Source: Gammaproteobacteria bacterium (GTDB lineage: Bacteria; Pseudomonadota; Gammaproteobacteria; Ga0077536). Taken from it: 64,000 nucleotides of DNA. This document shows positions 1 to 8,443 of the stretch, piece by piece (the stretch's first letter is position 1; each line of letters opens with the position of its first letter). The stretch is from positions 1-64,000 of the forward strand of contig JACPPA010000049.1 of NCBI GenBank assembly GCA_016191285.1, in the 5' to 3' direction. A program made the translations under genes and the position numbers. Under the pieces are notes generated by a model. The model did no database searches, was not told where the DNA came from, and saw only the letters and a program-made list of their open reading frames with translations.

Positions 1-30
1 AGCCTTCAGTCCTCGTCCAGGCCAACCCGG

Positions 31-72
31 ATTCGCGGCTAAAGCCGCTCCCACAGTACAGGCTCCCACAGT
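31..72 (-). repeat. REP element, single unit
   Basis: The core GCGGCTAAAGCCGC followed by CTCCCACA is the reverse orientation of the REP unit found at about seven other places in this window. It lies just past the stop codon of the TauE-like gene. A partial second GGCTCCCACAGT follows at 61-72. Confidence 0.75.
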
Positions 73-91
73 GCCCTCATTGAATGTAAGG

Positions 92-799
92 TTAACGTCG
101 GTGGCCAAGCTGCATATGCATCGCGTGGGGTAGCGCCAAGGCGATAAAGGCGAGACCCAACGTGACTAACGCGATACCACCCACGCGCCGCGCGCTGTCC
201 TGTGCAAGATGGCGCTTAAAGCGCTCGAACAGCTGACTGGCGAGCAGCATTCCGGGCAATGTGCCGAGGCCGAATGCCAGCATAATCGCAGCCGCCGGAG
301 CAACCGCGGCTTGCGTCGCGGCTAGTGCAAGCATTGAGTAGACCAAGCCGCAGGGCAGCCACCCCCAGACGAGGCCAACGCCGAACGCCTTGCCGAGGCT
401 GTCGATCGGCAACCACGCTCGACTGAGCGGCTGGAGATGCCGCCACCAAATGAATCCGACGCGGCGCACCGCCATTGGCAATGGCAACACATTGAGAATC
501 ACCAGACCGCTTGCGATCAATACGCCGGCGGCCAGCATCTGCAGGAATTGATGGCCCCAGCGCGGCGCGCTAACCGCGATGGCGACTCCGGCGACCCAGC
601 CAACCAACGCACCCACTGCCGTATAACTGGCGATCCGGCCGAGGTTATAAGCCAATGCCAAGCGGAATGCCGGCGCCGGGCCAGCGCGAACGCCACCGTG
701 AAGTGCGAACACACTCAGCAATGCGCCACACATACCCCAGCAATGCAGCGTGCTCAGGAGGCCGAGTCCAAAGGCGACGAGTAGAGCGCTCAATTGCAT
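92..799 (-). CDS. TauE/SafE-like (UreH-type) integral membrane protein
   Basis: A 235-residue, very hydrophobic protein with about six predicted membrane spans. The N-terminal motif GLLSTLHCWGMCG (about residues 13-25) is the signature of the COG2836/UreH-like transmembrane family. Relatives often sit beside genes for cbb3 oxidase or copper/heme maturation, and a role in metal or sulfur-compound transport is usually assumed but not proven. A second GWLPCGLVY motif near residue 146 mirrors the first, as expected for the internal repeat of this family. It is transcribed away from the universal stress protein gene with an FNR-like box between them, which would fit a microaerobic respiration role. 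The substrate cannot be inferred. Confidence 0.8.
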   Translation of the reverse strand: MQLSALLVAFGLGLLSTLHCWGMCGALLSVFALHGGVRAGPAPAFRLALAYNLGRIASYTAVGALVGWVAGVAIAVSAPRWGHQFLQMLAAGVLIASGLVILNVLPLPMAVRRVGFIWWRHLQPLSRAWLPIDSLGKAFGVGLVWGWLPCGLVYSMLALAATQAAVAPAAAIMLAFGLGTLPGMLLASQLFERFKRHLAQDSARRVGGIALVTLGLAFIALALPHAMHMQLGHRR

Positions 800-879
800 G
801 GGCGAGCTGCCATTTTAAAAATATTACGGTCGTGTGTATTTACACTCCCTGAGTATAGGAGCCTCGTTGTCGCCCGCGC

Positions 880-893
880 TTGATCGCCATCAA
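880..893. promoter_or_regulatory. FNR/Anr box
   Basis: TTGATCGCCATCAA matches the FNR/Anr consensus TTGAT-N4-ATCAA exactly. About 42 bp downstream of its centre, a -10-like TAGAGT at 916-921 would give a start site near 928. That is the classical class II activator geometry for the universal stress gene at 1006. The divergent membrane protein gene at 799 could share the site. Confidence 0.75.
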
Positions 894-1005
894 GGTTTGC
901 GGTGTTCGCATTGGCTAGAGTTCAACGCAACGCGCCGGCAGGGGGATGGTGATGTGCTAGCCTCAGCCTTGTCCCGAAGGCATGTCAAAACGAGGAGAAG
1001 GATCT

Positions 1006-1455
1006 ATGTATTCCCATATCTTGGTGCCGACCGAAGGCACTCGCTTGTCGGCGAAAGCAGTAAAGGCCGCGATAAAATTAGCCAGTGCACTGGGCGCGCG
1101 ATTGACGGCCGTTCATGTGATTGCGCCCTACGTACCTCCTATCTATACCGAAGGGCTAGCCTATGTGCCGATTGACTTAGATCCCAAGCAATACAAGCGC
1201 GTGACTGAAAAAAATGCCAAGGCGTTGATTGAAAAAACCGAGCAACTGGCGCGCGCCGGAGGCGTGATGTGCAGCGGCATGTTCTTAACTCATCCACAAC
1301 CCTGGGAAGGGATCCTTAAGGCGGCGCGCATCAAGCGCTGTGATGCGATCGTCATGGCGTCGCACGGACGGAGTGGCCTCAAAGCGTTACTCCTCGGTAG
1401 CGAAACTTCCAAAGTGCTGACTCATTCGAAATTGCCGGTGCTGGTAGTGCGCTAA
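1006..1455 (+). CDS. universal stress protein, UspA family
   Basis: A 149-residue single-domain Usp protein. It opens with the typical MYSHILVPTEGT strand and ends with the nucleotide-binding pattern SHG-N9-GS (SHGRSGLKALLLGS) followed by LPVLVV. The first Gly of the usual G-2x-G-9x-G(S/T) motif is Ala here, but the other positions are kept, so ATP binding remains likely. I chose ATG 1006 because AGGAGAAGG lies just upstream; an in-frame ATG at 982 lacks such a site. An FNR-type box with correctly spaced -10 lies upstream. Several Pseudomonas Usp proteins are known to be Anr-controlled and used in anaerobic survival, so a low-oxygen role is a reasonable inference. Confidence 0.9.
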   Translation: MYSHILVPTEGTRLSAKAVKAAIKLASALGARLTAVHVIAPYVPPIYTEGLAYVPIDLDPKQYKRVTEKNAKALIEKTEQLARAGGVMCSGMFLTHPQPWEGILKAARIKRCDAIVMASHGRSGLKALLLGSETSKVLTHSKLPVLVVR

Positions 1456-1532
1456 GCGCGATAACCGTCGATCGGGATAGTGTGATGTCGTTGCACTCGC
1501 AATGACGAGCGACGGCGACTCTGGCTGCTTTT

Positions 1533-1592
1533 TGTGGGAGCGGCTTCAGCCGCGAATGGCTTCACTGAAGATTCGCCGCTAAAGCGGCTTTC
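1533..1592. repeat. REP pair (inverted)
   Basis: A forward unit with core GCGGCTTCAGCCGC at 1533-1557 is followed after 13 bases by an inverted unit GCCGCTAAAGCGGC to about 1590. This is the main content of the gap 1456-1716; no gene is seen there. Confidence 0.8.
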
Positions 1593-1716
1593 GCGTGTGC
1601 GACATTGCACGCTTAGCGGCATGAGGCGCTATCTCAATATCATGCATCACAGTAGCAGTTTGCATAACCCTCGGTTAGCTCAGTATTATCGGCTCGTTAG
1701 GGAGGAGGGCCGCAGT

Positions 1717-2283
1717 ATGTCAATCCCGCCGCACTCGGCAGACGCCGCCGCGAGCCGTCGATACTTTATCAAGCAAGTGAGCGCAGTCTGCGGCCTGGCT
1801 TCGCTGTCAGCCGCAACGCCGGCCTTCGCCAAGCTGAACACGCGGCGCGCGGTATCGTTCGTGCACACCCACACCGGTGAAAAGTTCATTGCGCACTACT
1901 TCGATGGCCGTTGCTATCAAACCGATTGTTTGCGGCAGGTCGATCACCTACTCCGCGATTTTCGAACCGGCGAAGTGCATCACATCGATCCCTCGCTGCT
2001 CGACATTCTGTTTGATCTTCAGGTCTTGGCCGGCCGCGACGCCTCGTTCGAAATAATTTGCGGATATCGATCGCCGGCCACCAATGCGCTATTACGTAGC
2101 ACCTCGAGCGGCGTTGCGGAAAATAGTCTGCATCTCGTCGGCCGAGCCATTGATGTCCGGTTGAGTGGGTTTTCTACCCATAAGCTCAGCGCGTTGGCGC
2201 GTGACTTGGGACGCGGTGGCGTTGGATTCTATGCCGCGTCTGACTTTGTCCATATCGATACCGGGCGCGTGCGGAGTTGGTGA
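1717..2283 (+). CDS. mepK: MepK/YcbK-like murein endopeptidase (DUF882, M15-type), Tat-exported
   Basis: A 188-residue protein with a twin-arginine signal (SRRYFIK, residues 13-19), a hydrophobic stretch and a likely AxA site near TPAFA. The mature part carries the DUF882 landmarks: RTGEVHHIDPSLLD, CGYRSPATNALLR, then SLHLVGRAIDVRL and FVHIDTG, which supply the His, Asp and His zinc ligands of M15-type peptidases. E. coli MepK cleaves peptidoglycan cross-links, including the 3-3 links made by L,D-transpeptidases. ATG 1717 is preceded by GGAGGAGGG; the open frame back to 1534 runs through a REP element and is not coding. It converges on an LdtD-type gene, and in E. coli ycbB and ycbK are also neighbours. 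Confidence 0.88.
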   Translation: MSIPPHSADAAASRRYFIKQVSAVCGLASLSAATPAFAKLNTRRAVSFVHTHTGEKFIAHYFDGRCYQTDCLRQVDHLLRDFRTGEVHHIDPSLLDILFDLQVLAGRDASFEIICGYRSPATNALLRSTSSGVAENSLHLVGRAIDVRLSGFSTHKLSALARDLGRGGVGFYAASDFVHIDTGRVRSW

Positions 2284-2285
2284 AT

Positions 2286-3923
2286 CTACTTCACGTCCAA
2301 CAACCCTTCGAGCTGCCGATCGTAGCCATAAATATCCTCGAAAAACCGCACGGCGCCGTCTTCGGTGGCAACGGCGGTCCCGTACAGAATCAACACCTGT
2401 ACCGGCTTGGCTAAGGGCACTTTTAGCGTGCTTTTGCCATCCATTGCGGATCGAATTTTCTCAGCTGTCCACGCCTCGGACGTGTCACGCAGGACCTGCT
2501 CGGCCAGCGCCACCGGGTCGCTGACGCGGATACAGCCATGACTAAACGTGCGCCGCGCGCGCCGGAAGAGCTGCGGCGTGGGCGTTGAATGTAGATAGAC
2601 GTTATAAGGGTTCGGCAGCATAAACATGATCAGCCCCAAAGCGTTGTTTGCACCGGGTCGTTGCCGCAGTCGCAAGGTACCGGCCGCAAGTGCGTTAAGG
2701 TTCTCCGGGGTAATCGCCACTGGTGCTGCGTCATCGCCGTCACCGCGGACGATTTCGAAGTGTTGCGCGATGAGATGGCGTGGATTTTCTCGCAACTCGG
2801 GTAATAGTTCGCGCTGCAGAATGCTGTAAGGAACATTCCAATACGGCCTGAATATCACTTGCTTCAGGTCGGCGGCGAACACCGGAGTTTGGGTGTGCGG
2901 ATATTCCTTGCCGACGATCACATCCATGCGCAGCATGTCTGCTTCATGGTCGTTGGATGATCGGAGTGCGAATAGGCGAAACTGCGGAATGTTGACGATG
3001 ATCGTGCCGGCGTCGAGTCGTGGCAGCCAGCGCCAACGCTCCAAGGTCAGTTCGATCTGGCGCACGCGGTGGGCGAGCGGCACGGTGAGTGCGGCGAAGG
3101 TGTTCTTACCTAGCTTGCCGTCGGTGTCCAAGGCATGTAATGACTGAAACCGTTTCAGCGCAGTAACGGTTTCCGCATCCAACGTTAGCTCGGCGGACGC
3201 TACCGACGACGCTGGCAGATCGCTCAGCGCGATCAATAATCGGCGTAACGCGGGCATCCCGGCGTAGATCTGGCCTTGGCTGAGAGTCGCGGGTGGTCGC
3301 GGTGGCAGCGTCGTCAAGCTCGGATCCTGAGCGAGCACGCGATAGCGCGCGAGTGCTTCCTTTAGCAGTCGATAATGTACAAACTGCGGTTCGATAGGCG
3401 CGAGTACGGCGCTGGGATCGGGATGGGTCGCCAGCTCCTCAAGGATGTCCGCAGGCACGGCCGACGTTATGATTGCGGCGAGATCAAAACCCGCCGGCCG
3501 CGGATCGACCCGGCCAGCATGTAAATGCGATACAAACGAGAGTGTAGTGCAGGCCAGTGCGGCATCGACTTCGGCCCATTCGGTTTCTGTCGCGTTCGAA
3601 TTCGATTCCAGCGCTTGAAATCGGCGCGCGATCGCTTCGCCGTCATAGTCGCCTGGATGCAGCCCGTAGGCATCAGCGGTGCGCAGAGTCTGTACCACGG
3701 CCAGCGCTTGCGGGGTGGGAACGCGCAGGTGACTCCACAGCAACGCATAGTCGCGCTGCTTGTACACCTCGTTAAGGGCATTGCACGCCACCCGGTGACC
3801 GCGAGGCCGCGCCGTTAATACCGAATCCGCTTTCGCGATGGCGGCATCGAGGGTGTTGACATCGGCTAGGGCCAATCGACTGCCCGCGCCCATCAGGAAA
3901 ATTATTAGCCATGCGGTTCGCAT
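2286..3923 (-). CDS. ldtD: L,D-transpeptidase, YcbB/LdtD family
   Basis: A 545-residue periplasmic enzyme that makes 3-3 cross-links in peptidoglycan. It starts with a signal peptide (MRTAWLIIFLMGAGSRLALA), then a long scaffold region, a peptidoglycan-binding repeat (AETVTALKRFQSLHALDTDG) and a YkuD catalytic domain with VYLHSTPT and the SHGCIRV motif holding the catalytic Cys. I start it at 3923 because the signal peptide begins there; the open frame extends to 3980 with a non-signal-like prefix. Only two bases separate its end from the convergent mepK stop. Synthesis and cleavage of 3-3 links are therefore encoded side by side. Confidence 0.92.
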   Translation of the reverse strand: MRTAWLIIFLMGAGSRLALADVNTLDAAIAKADSVLTARPRGHRVACNALNEVYKQRDYALLWSHLRVPTPQALAVVQTLRTADAYGLHPGDYDGEAIARRFQALESNSNATETEWAEVDAALACTTLSFVSHLHAGRVDPRPAGFDLAAIITSAVPADILEELATHPDPSAVLAPIEPQFVHYRLLKEALARYRVLAQDPSLTTLPPRPPATLSQGQIYAGMPALRRLLIALSDLPASSVASAELTLDAETVTALKRFQSLHALDTDGKLGKNTFAALTVPLAHRVRQIELTLERWRWLPRLDAGTIIVNIPQFRLFALRSSNDHEADMLRMDVIVGKEYPHTQTPVFAADLKQVIFRPYWNVPYSILQRELLPELRENPRHLIAQHFEIVRGDGDDAAPVAITPENLNALAAGTLRLRQRPGANNALGLIMFMLPNPYNVYLHSTPTPQLFRRARRTFSHGCIRVSDPVALAEQVLRDTSEAWTAEKIRSAMDGKSTLKVPLAKPVQVLILYGTAVATEDGAVRFFEDIYGYDRQLEGLLDVK

Positions 3924-4026
3924 CAATTGGCAGTGTACCCGCCAATGAGCACCGCGCACCGCCTTGTCAGGGTCGGCCAAGCGCTATAGCCTTGGGCTTT
4001 AGTCATTTACTCGAGCGGAGGCCACG

Positions 4027-4605
4027 ATGGCGCGAATTCCCTTGATCGAACCCGAACAGGCCAGTGCCGACGTGCGCGCGGCCTATGGCGAGATGGAATC
4101 CATTGGATTCCCAGTGCTCAACGTCACCAAACTCTTTGCTAATAATCCGAAATTCCTAAATGGGCTTACGCAAATGGCATTGGCGCTCTATCAAAACCCG
4201 GTGCTCTCCCCACGCTACCGCGAGCTCGCGTATCTGCGTGCCTCGCAGGTCAACGTCTGTCATTACTGAATTCCCACCCATGTGATGCTCGGTCTGAGTG
4301 TCGGTTTGACGAAGGAAGAAATGGCGGCGATGGCGGCGCCGGAGACCTGTGCCTCGTTTGACGAAACGGATCGCCTGGTGTTGCGCTACTCAGAAGTGCT
4401 GACGCGTGAGAACCGCGTCGACGACAAGCTCTATGCCGAATTGGCCGCGCGTTTCCCGCGCGAGGAATTGGTTGAATTATGCATGACCGTGGGATTGTCG
4501 GCGTTGGTCAATCGCGTGCATGCGACGTTTCGTACCGATGTGGACGAATCGACGCGTGCCGTGGTCGGCGATCTCGACGTGGCGTGTCCCTTGCCCGGGC
4601 GTTAA
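4027..4605 (+). CDS. selenoprotein of the AhpD/carboxymuconolactone decarboxylase family (Sec81)
   Basis: This is one 192-residue reading frame with an in-frame TGA at 4267-4269. The TGA sits in ELAYLRASQVNVCHY-TGA-IPTH, exactly at the second Cys of the CxxC centre of AhpD-like proteins. The spacing agrees with M. tuberculosis AhpD: Glu66 lies 12 before Cys78, Sec81 matches Cys133 and His85 matches His137. The other conserved histidine position (132) is Tyr here. Translation continues in the same frame with normal CMD sequence to 4605. A SECIS-like hairpin follows the TGA, and selA, selB and tRNA-Sec lie directly downstream. GGAGG precedes ATG 4027. AhpD-type enzymes reduce peroxide systems or act on alkylhydroperoxides; the substrate here is unknown. 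A plain nonsense mutation is the alternative, but it is unlikely given the hairpin and neighbours. Confidence 0.9.
4284..4302 (+). promoter_or_regulatory. bacterial SECIS element for Sec81
   Basis: GATGCTC and GAGTGTC form a 7-bp stem (two G-U wobbles) with the five-base loop GGTCT. The loop begins 21 bases after the TGA. The apical loop of the E. coli fdhF SECIS is also GGUCU, and SelB recognises its G and U. A possible lower stem pairs ACC at 4276-4278 with GGT at 4303-4305. Confidence 0.85.
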
Positions 4606-4690
4606 CGTTCAAGAGCAAGGCGAGTCGTGCGGCCGCGCGCATGACTTGTCATGTCTACCCGCGCTCGCGGCAACGTGGCGACTTAAGTTG

Positions 4691-6115
4691 GTGAACGATG
4701 ATTTGAAAGCCTTGCTGCGCGCGCTCCCGTCGATCGACGAACTCCTGCGCGCGTCGGCGGTGATGCCGCTTATCTCGCGATACGGTCGTGAGCTCGTCAC
4801 CGATATCTTGCGCGCGCTAGCGCAGCGCGCGCGCGAGTCCCTGCAGACGCACGGCCACGCGAGTTTGCCGCGAGCCAGCGCCGAATCGATTATTCTCCAA
4901 GCGGCGCGCGATTTGGCTGACCTGATGACGCCGTCGCAGCAGCCGGTATTCAATTTAACCGGCACCGTGCTGCATACCAATCTTGGTCGGGCGCCGCTCC
5001 CCGCCGAAGCCATTGCGGCGATGGTCGCGGTGGCGAGTGGCGCTAGTAATCTAGAGTATGACTTGGAGACTGGCCGCCGCGGTGATCGCGATGATCACGT
5101 GACGGCGTGGGTGTGTCGGCTGACCGGCGCCGAAGCCGCGACGGTGGTCAATAACAACGCGGCGGCCGTGCTGCTGTTGTTGAATACGCTGGCGCTGCGC
5201 AAGGAGGTACCGGTGTCGCGCGGCGAGCTGGTGGAAATTGGCGGCGCCTTTCGGATCCCCGAGGTCATGGCCCGCGCCGGCGCGAAGCTCGTCGAAGTGG
5301 GCACCACCAATCGTACGCATTTAGCGGATTACCGATCGGCGCTCGGTAAGCACACGGCCCTACTGATGAAAGTGCATGCGAGCAACTACAGCATCCAAGG
5401 CTTTACGGCAGCGGTCGCCGCGCCCGAACTCGCCACCTTGGCGCACGGCGAAGGTCTGCCCTTCATCGTTGATCTGGGGAGCGGGACCTTGATTGATTTG
5501 ACGCGCTTCGGATTGCCGCCCGAGCCGACGGTGGCCGCGACATTGGCGGCCGGCGCGGATTTAGTCACCTTCAGTGGCGACAAGCTGCTCGGTGGCCCGC
5601 AGGCTGGCATTATTGCGGGACGTGCAGATTTGATTAAGTGCATTAAGCGCAATCCATTGAAGCGCGCATTGCGCGTCGATCGGATCACATTGGCCGCACT
5701 GGAGGCCGTGCTCCGCCTCTACGCGGATCCGTCACGTCTGGTCGAGCGCCTGCCAGCGCTACGCCTGCTAACGCGGCCGGCGGGCGCGATCGCCGCGCAA
5801 GCGATGCGCCTGTTGCCGGCGGTGCGGTTGGCGCTCGGAAGCTCGGTCGACGTCAGTGTCGTGCCCTGTCGCAGCCAAGTCGGCAGTGGTGCGCTGCCCG
5901 TCGATCTGTTGCCAAGTCATGCGTTGCAGCTGCTTATTCTCGGTGCGCGCGGCAAGGCAGTGGAGTGCCTTCAGCAAGCCTTTCGCGCGCTACCGATTCC
6001 GGTCATCGGACGAATCGCCGAGCACGCCTTGATGCTTGATCTGCGCTGCCTCGATGATGAAGCGGGATTCGTGGCGCAGCTCGGCGCGCTCAAAAGGTTA
6101 CGCGCCACGCCATGA
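4691..6115 (+). CDS. selA: L-seryl-tRNA(Sec) selenium transferase SelA
   Basis: A 474-residue cytosolic PLP enzyme that converts Ser-tRNA(Sec) to Sec-tRNA(Sec) with selenophosphate. The start GTG 4691 gives the usual SelA beginning (DDLKALLRALPSIDELL) and a length close to the family's roughly 463 residues; the open frame back to 4520 overlaps the preceding selenoprotein gene and is not SelA-like. Visible landmarks are NLTGTVLHTNLGRAPL near residue 90, VNNNAAAVLLLLN, VEVGTTNRTHLADY and FSGDKLLGGPQAGI with the PLP lysine at about residue 298. The gene begins 85 bases after the CMD selenoprotein and overlaps selB by ATGA, so these three probably form one operon. Confidence 0.96.
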   Translation: MNDDLKALLRALPSIDELLRASAVMPLISRYGRELVTDILRALAQRARESLQTHGHASLPRASAESIILQAARDLADLMTPSQQPVFNLTGTVLHTNLGRAPLPAEAIAAMVAVASGASNLEYDLETGRRGDRDDHVTAWVCRLTGAEAATVVNNNAAAVLLLLNTLALRKEVPVSRGELVEIGGAFRIPEVMARAGAKLVEVGTTNRTHLADYRSALGKHTALLMKVHASNYSIQGFTAAVAAPELATLAHGEGLPFIVDLGSGTLIDLTRFGLPPEPTVAATLAAGADLVTFSGDKLLGGPQAGIIAGRADLIKCIKRNPLKRALRVDRITLAALEAVLRLYADPSRLVERLPALRLLTRPAGAIAAQAMRLLPAVRLALGSSVDVSVVPCRSQVGSGALPVDLLPSHALQLLILGARGKAVECLQQAFRALPIPVIGRIAEHALMLDLRCLDDEAGFVAQLGALKRLRATP

Positions 6116-8019
6116 TTATCGCGACCGCGGGGCATGTCGATCACGGTAAGACCCTGCTCGTCAAGGCCCTGACGGGCACCGATACGGATCGTTTACCCGA
6201 AGAAAAAAGGCGCGGTCTCACGATCGAACTTGGGTTCGCGTTTCATGACCTCGGGGACGGCGAACCGGTTGGATTCATCGATGTGCCAGGGCATGAACGA
6301 TTTGTCCACACGATGGTGGCAGGTGTCGCCGGGACCGACGCGGTCTTGCTCGTGATCGCGGCCGATGATGGTCCGATGCCGCAGACGACGGAACATTTGG
6401 CCATTCTCGATCTGCTCGGGGTCACGCGCGGCGTGGTTGCGCTGACCAAGATCGATCGCGTCGACGCTTCACGCGGTGCTGATGTTAGCCGGCAGATTCA
6501 GGCGCTTCTGTCCACCACCAGCCTCGCCGGCATTGACGTAATCTCGGTCTCGGCCGTGACGGGTCTTGGCGTCCTGCAATTGCGCACGGCCCTGTGCGCG
6601 CTCAAAGCGACGGTGCCAGCGCGCTCGCGTGCGGGTAACTTTCGGCTTGCCATCGATCGCAGCTTCGTATTGAAAGGCGCTGGACGAGTCGTGACCGGAA
6701 CGGTTTTTTCGGGATCGCTTAACGTCGGCGATACGGTGTGCCATGCGCCGGGCGGCGGCGAATTACGCGTGCGTTCGTTACATGTGCACAATGCGGTCGC
6801 CGAACTCGCCGAAGTGGGGCAGCGCTGTGCGCTAAATCTCGCGGGGCCCGGACTGACGCAACACGAAATTCACCGTGGCGATTGGATCGTCGGCCCGGAG
6901 GCGAATTTCGGCACGCGCGGGTTCGACGCCGATGTCCGCGTGCTCGCGAGTGAAGCGCGAAATTTGCGCAGTCGAACGCCCGTCCACGTGCATGTGGGTT
7001 CGGCCGAGGTTACCGGTCGATTAACCTTGTTCGAAGGCAGCGGTCTCGAACCTGGGGTCAGTGCGGTGGTGCACGTGGCGCTCGATCATGAGTTGCATAT
7101 GGTGCGTGGCGATCGTTTCATTCTGCGCGATCAATCCTCACGGCGGACCGTGGGCGGCGGCGTCGTCATCAATCCCTTCCCCGAGCATGGTGGGCGCAAT
7201 CGCGCGGAGCGCACCGCGTATCGCAATGGCATGCGCCTCTGCGAGATCGATCTCGCGCTTGAGGCAGTGCTGAGCGCGCCGCCGGCAGGTATCGATTTCA
7301 CACGCTTCACGCAGGCGTGGAATTTACGCGCGGATGAAGTCGACGCCTTACGCCTTCGTGCCGCGCTGGTAACGTATGGCTCGCCGGAGGCGCCGAGCGC
7401 ATTGCCGGCTGGACGCTGGCAGGCGCTACAGCAATCTATCGCTACTGCACTTGGCTTATTGCACCAAGCAGAGCCGGCCCGTGCAGGCGTAACCATTTCA
7501 GACCTCCGCCAGGCGCTTCCCGCGCCGATCAAACTGGCGTTGTTGAATGCCTTGCTGGCGGCGATGATGAGCGCAGGTGTGCTTGGCCGCGCCGGTGGCC
7601 TATGGCATTTAGCTGGCCACGTCGCCGAACGCGCACCGGAGGACGCCGCGTTGTGGCGGCGCGTGCGACCGCTGCTCGAGGTTTCGGATAATCAATGCCC
7701 GGTGGTGCACGATCTCGCTGAATCGCTGACCTTGAACCAAGCGCGACTCGAAACCTTTTTGCTTCGCTTAGCAAAATCCGGTGAAGTAGTTCGCGTTAGT
7801 CCCAAGCGCTACTTCCTGCCGAGCGCCATCGAGCGCTTCGCCGCGGTCGCATGCGAGTTGGCGGAACAGCGGCCAAGCGGCGGCTTCGCGGCCGCCGAAT
7901 TTCGTAACGCGGCGGGCATTGGGCGCAATGCGGCGATTGAGATTCTCGAATATTTCGATCGCGTAGGGCTCACGCGACGCCAAGGCGAGACCCGAATTCT
8001 GCTGCGGAAGAATCTTTAA
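6112..8019 (+). CDS. selB: selenocysteine-specific elongation factor SelB
   Basis: A 635-residue GTPase that delivers Sec-tRNA(Sec) to ribosomes paused at UGA with a SECIS hairpin. The GTPase domain has GHVDHGKT (residues 7-14), [10 protein letters not shown] (about 58-67) and TKIDRVD. EF-Tu-like beta domains follow, with [14 protein letters not shown] near 183, and then C-terminal winged-helix repeats that bind the SECIS RNA. Its ATG overlaps the selA stop codon, indicating translational coupling. tRNA-Sec begins 35 bases after its stop. Length and domain order are typical of the family. Confidence 0.97.
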   Translation: MIIATAGHVDHGKTLLVKALTGTDTDRLPEEKRRGLTIELGFAFHDLGDGEPVGFIDVPGHERFVHTMVAGVAGTDAVLLVIAADDGPMPQTTEHLAILDLLGVTRGVVALTKIDRVDASRGADVSRQIQALLSTTSLAGIDVISVSAVTGLGVLQLRTALCALKATVPARSRAGNFRLAIDRSFVLKGAGRVVTGTVFSGSLNVGDTVCHAPGGGELRVRSLHVHNAVAELAEVGQRCALNLAGPGLTQHEIHRGDWIVGPEANFGTRGFDADVRVLASEARNLRSRTPVHVHVGSAEVTGRLTLFEGSGLEPGVSAVVHVALDHELHMVRGDRFILRDQSSRRTVGGGVVINPFPEHGGRNRAERTAYRNGMRLCEIDLALEAVLSAPPAGIDFTRFTQAWNLRADEVDALRLRAALVTYGSPEAPSALPAGRWQALQQSIATALGLLHQAEPARAGVTISDLRQALPAPIKLALLNALLAAMMSAGVLGRAGGLWHLAGHVAERAPEDAALWRRVRPLLEVSDNQCPVVHDLAESLTLNQARLETFLLRLAKSGEVVRVSPKRYFLPSAIERFAAVACELAEQRPSGGFAAAEFRNAAGIGRNAAIEILEYFDRVGLTRRQGETRILLRKNL

Positions 8020-8054
8020 CGCCATTCCCCCTAAACTTTGCTAATCTTGCCGGC

Positions 8055-8150
8055 GGAAGAGCATCGTCACCCGGTGGGGCGCCCGAACTTCAAATTCGGT
8101 GAGACGCGCCGATGCGTGTCTGGTAGGTTCGACTCCTACCTCTTTCGTCA
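8055..8150 (+). tRNA. selC: tRNA-Sec (anticodon TCA)
   Basis: The anticodon loop CTTCAAA sits on a 5-bp stem (CCGAA/TTCGG). The long variable arm is an 8-bp stem with a CGAT loop (8102-8121). The T arm is GTAGG-TTCGACT-CCTAC. The acceptor stem GGAAGAG pairs with CTCTTTC and is followed by discriminator G at 8147. The 3' end reads TCA rather than CCA, so CCA must be added after transcription. By eye I get 7+5 paired bases in the acceptor-T helix, or 8+5 if the pair C8054-G8147 is counted, so the 5' end is uncertain by one base. Confidence 0.93.
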
Positions 8151-8208
8151 CCCGATCGTCCACCTACGTCCGTTAAAATCCAAAAATATCCTAGACGACA
8201 GTAAGGTA

Positions 8209-8233
8209 ACTCCAGTACTTAAGTCACTGGAGT
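8209..8233. repeat. inverted repeat just downstream of tRNA-Sec
   Basis: ACTCCAGT and ACTGGAGT are perfect 8-base arms around ACTTAAGTC, which itself contains the palindrome ACTTAAGT. It lies between tRNA-Sec and an integrase-like remnant and could be an operator or recombination-associated site. Confidence 0.45.
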
Positions 8234-8292
8234 CCGCTGTCATATGCTGGAAACCCCCTATAATTTGTAGGTAGGTTTGTAGGTTGACGGAT

Positions 8293-8364
8293 ATGGCGAA
8301 GAAAATTAACCGGCTAAGGGTAAAAGGAATCTCTACAAATCCGACCGAATCAAGCCGCAAATAG
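8293..8364 (+). pseudogene. possible N-terminal remnant of a P4-type integrase
   Basis: A 23-codon frame reads MAKKINRLRVKGISTNPTES and then stops. Site-specific tyrosine integrases that use tRNA genes often begin with a similar MA(K/R)K-NRL motif, and this one starts 143 bases after the 3' end of tRNA-Sec on the same strand, the usual place for an integrase. Only the beginning is recognisable, with no catalytic R-H-R-Y part anywhere nearby. The match is short, so this is a suggestion. The remainder of 8151-8443 shows no gene. Confidence 0.4.
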
Positions 8365-8443
8365 ATCTCTCGAGGTCGTCGGCAAGGCGCGGTTGCGCTA
8401 TGCTCCCGGCGCCGGCTGGTAACCAGAATGGTGGGTCAGACGA

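Noticed and set aside
31-55. REP unit as a CRISPR repeat
   Set aside because: Units are palindromic, occur singly or in inverted pairs, and have no regular spacers.
4267-4269. The in-frame TGA as a plain nonsense mutation making the CMD gene a pseudogene
   Set aside because: The codon replaces a catalytic Cys, a SECIS-like hairpin follows, and selA/selB/tRNA-Sec are adjacent; sequence after it is intact family sequence.
8038-8274. A 78-codon frame over tRNA-Sec
   Set aside because: It overlaps the tRNA and has no family features.
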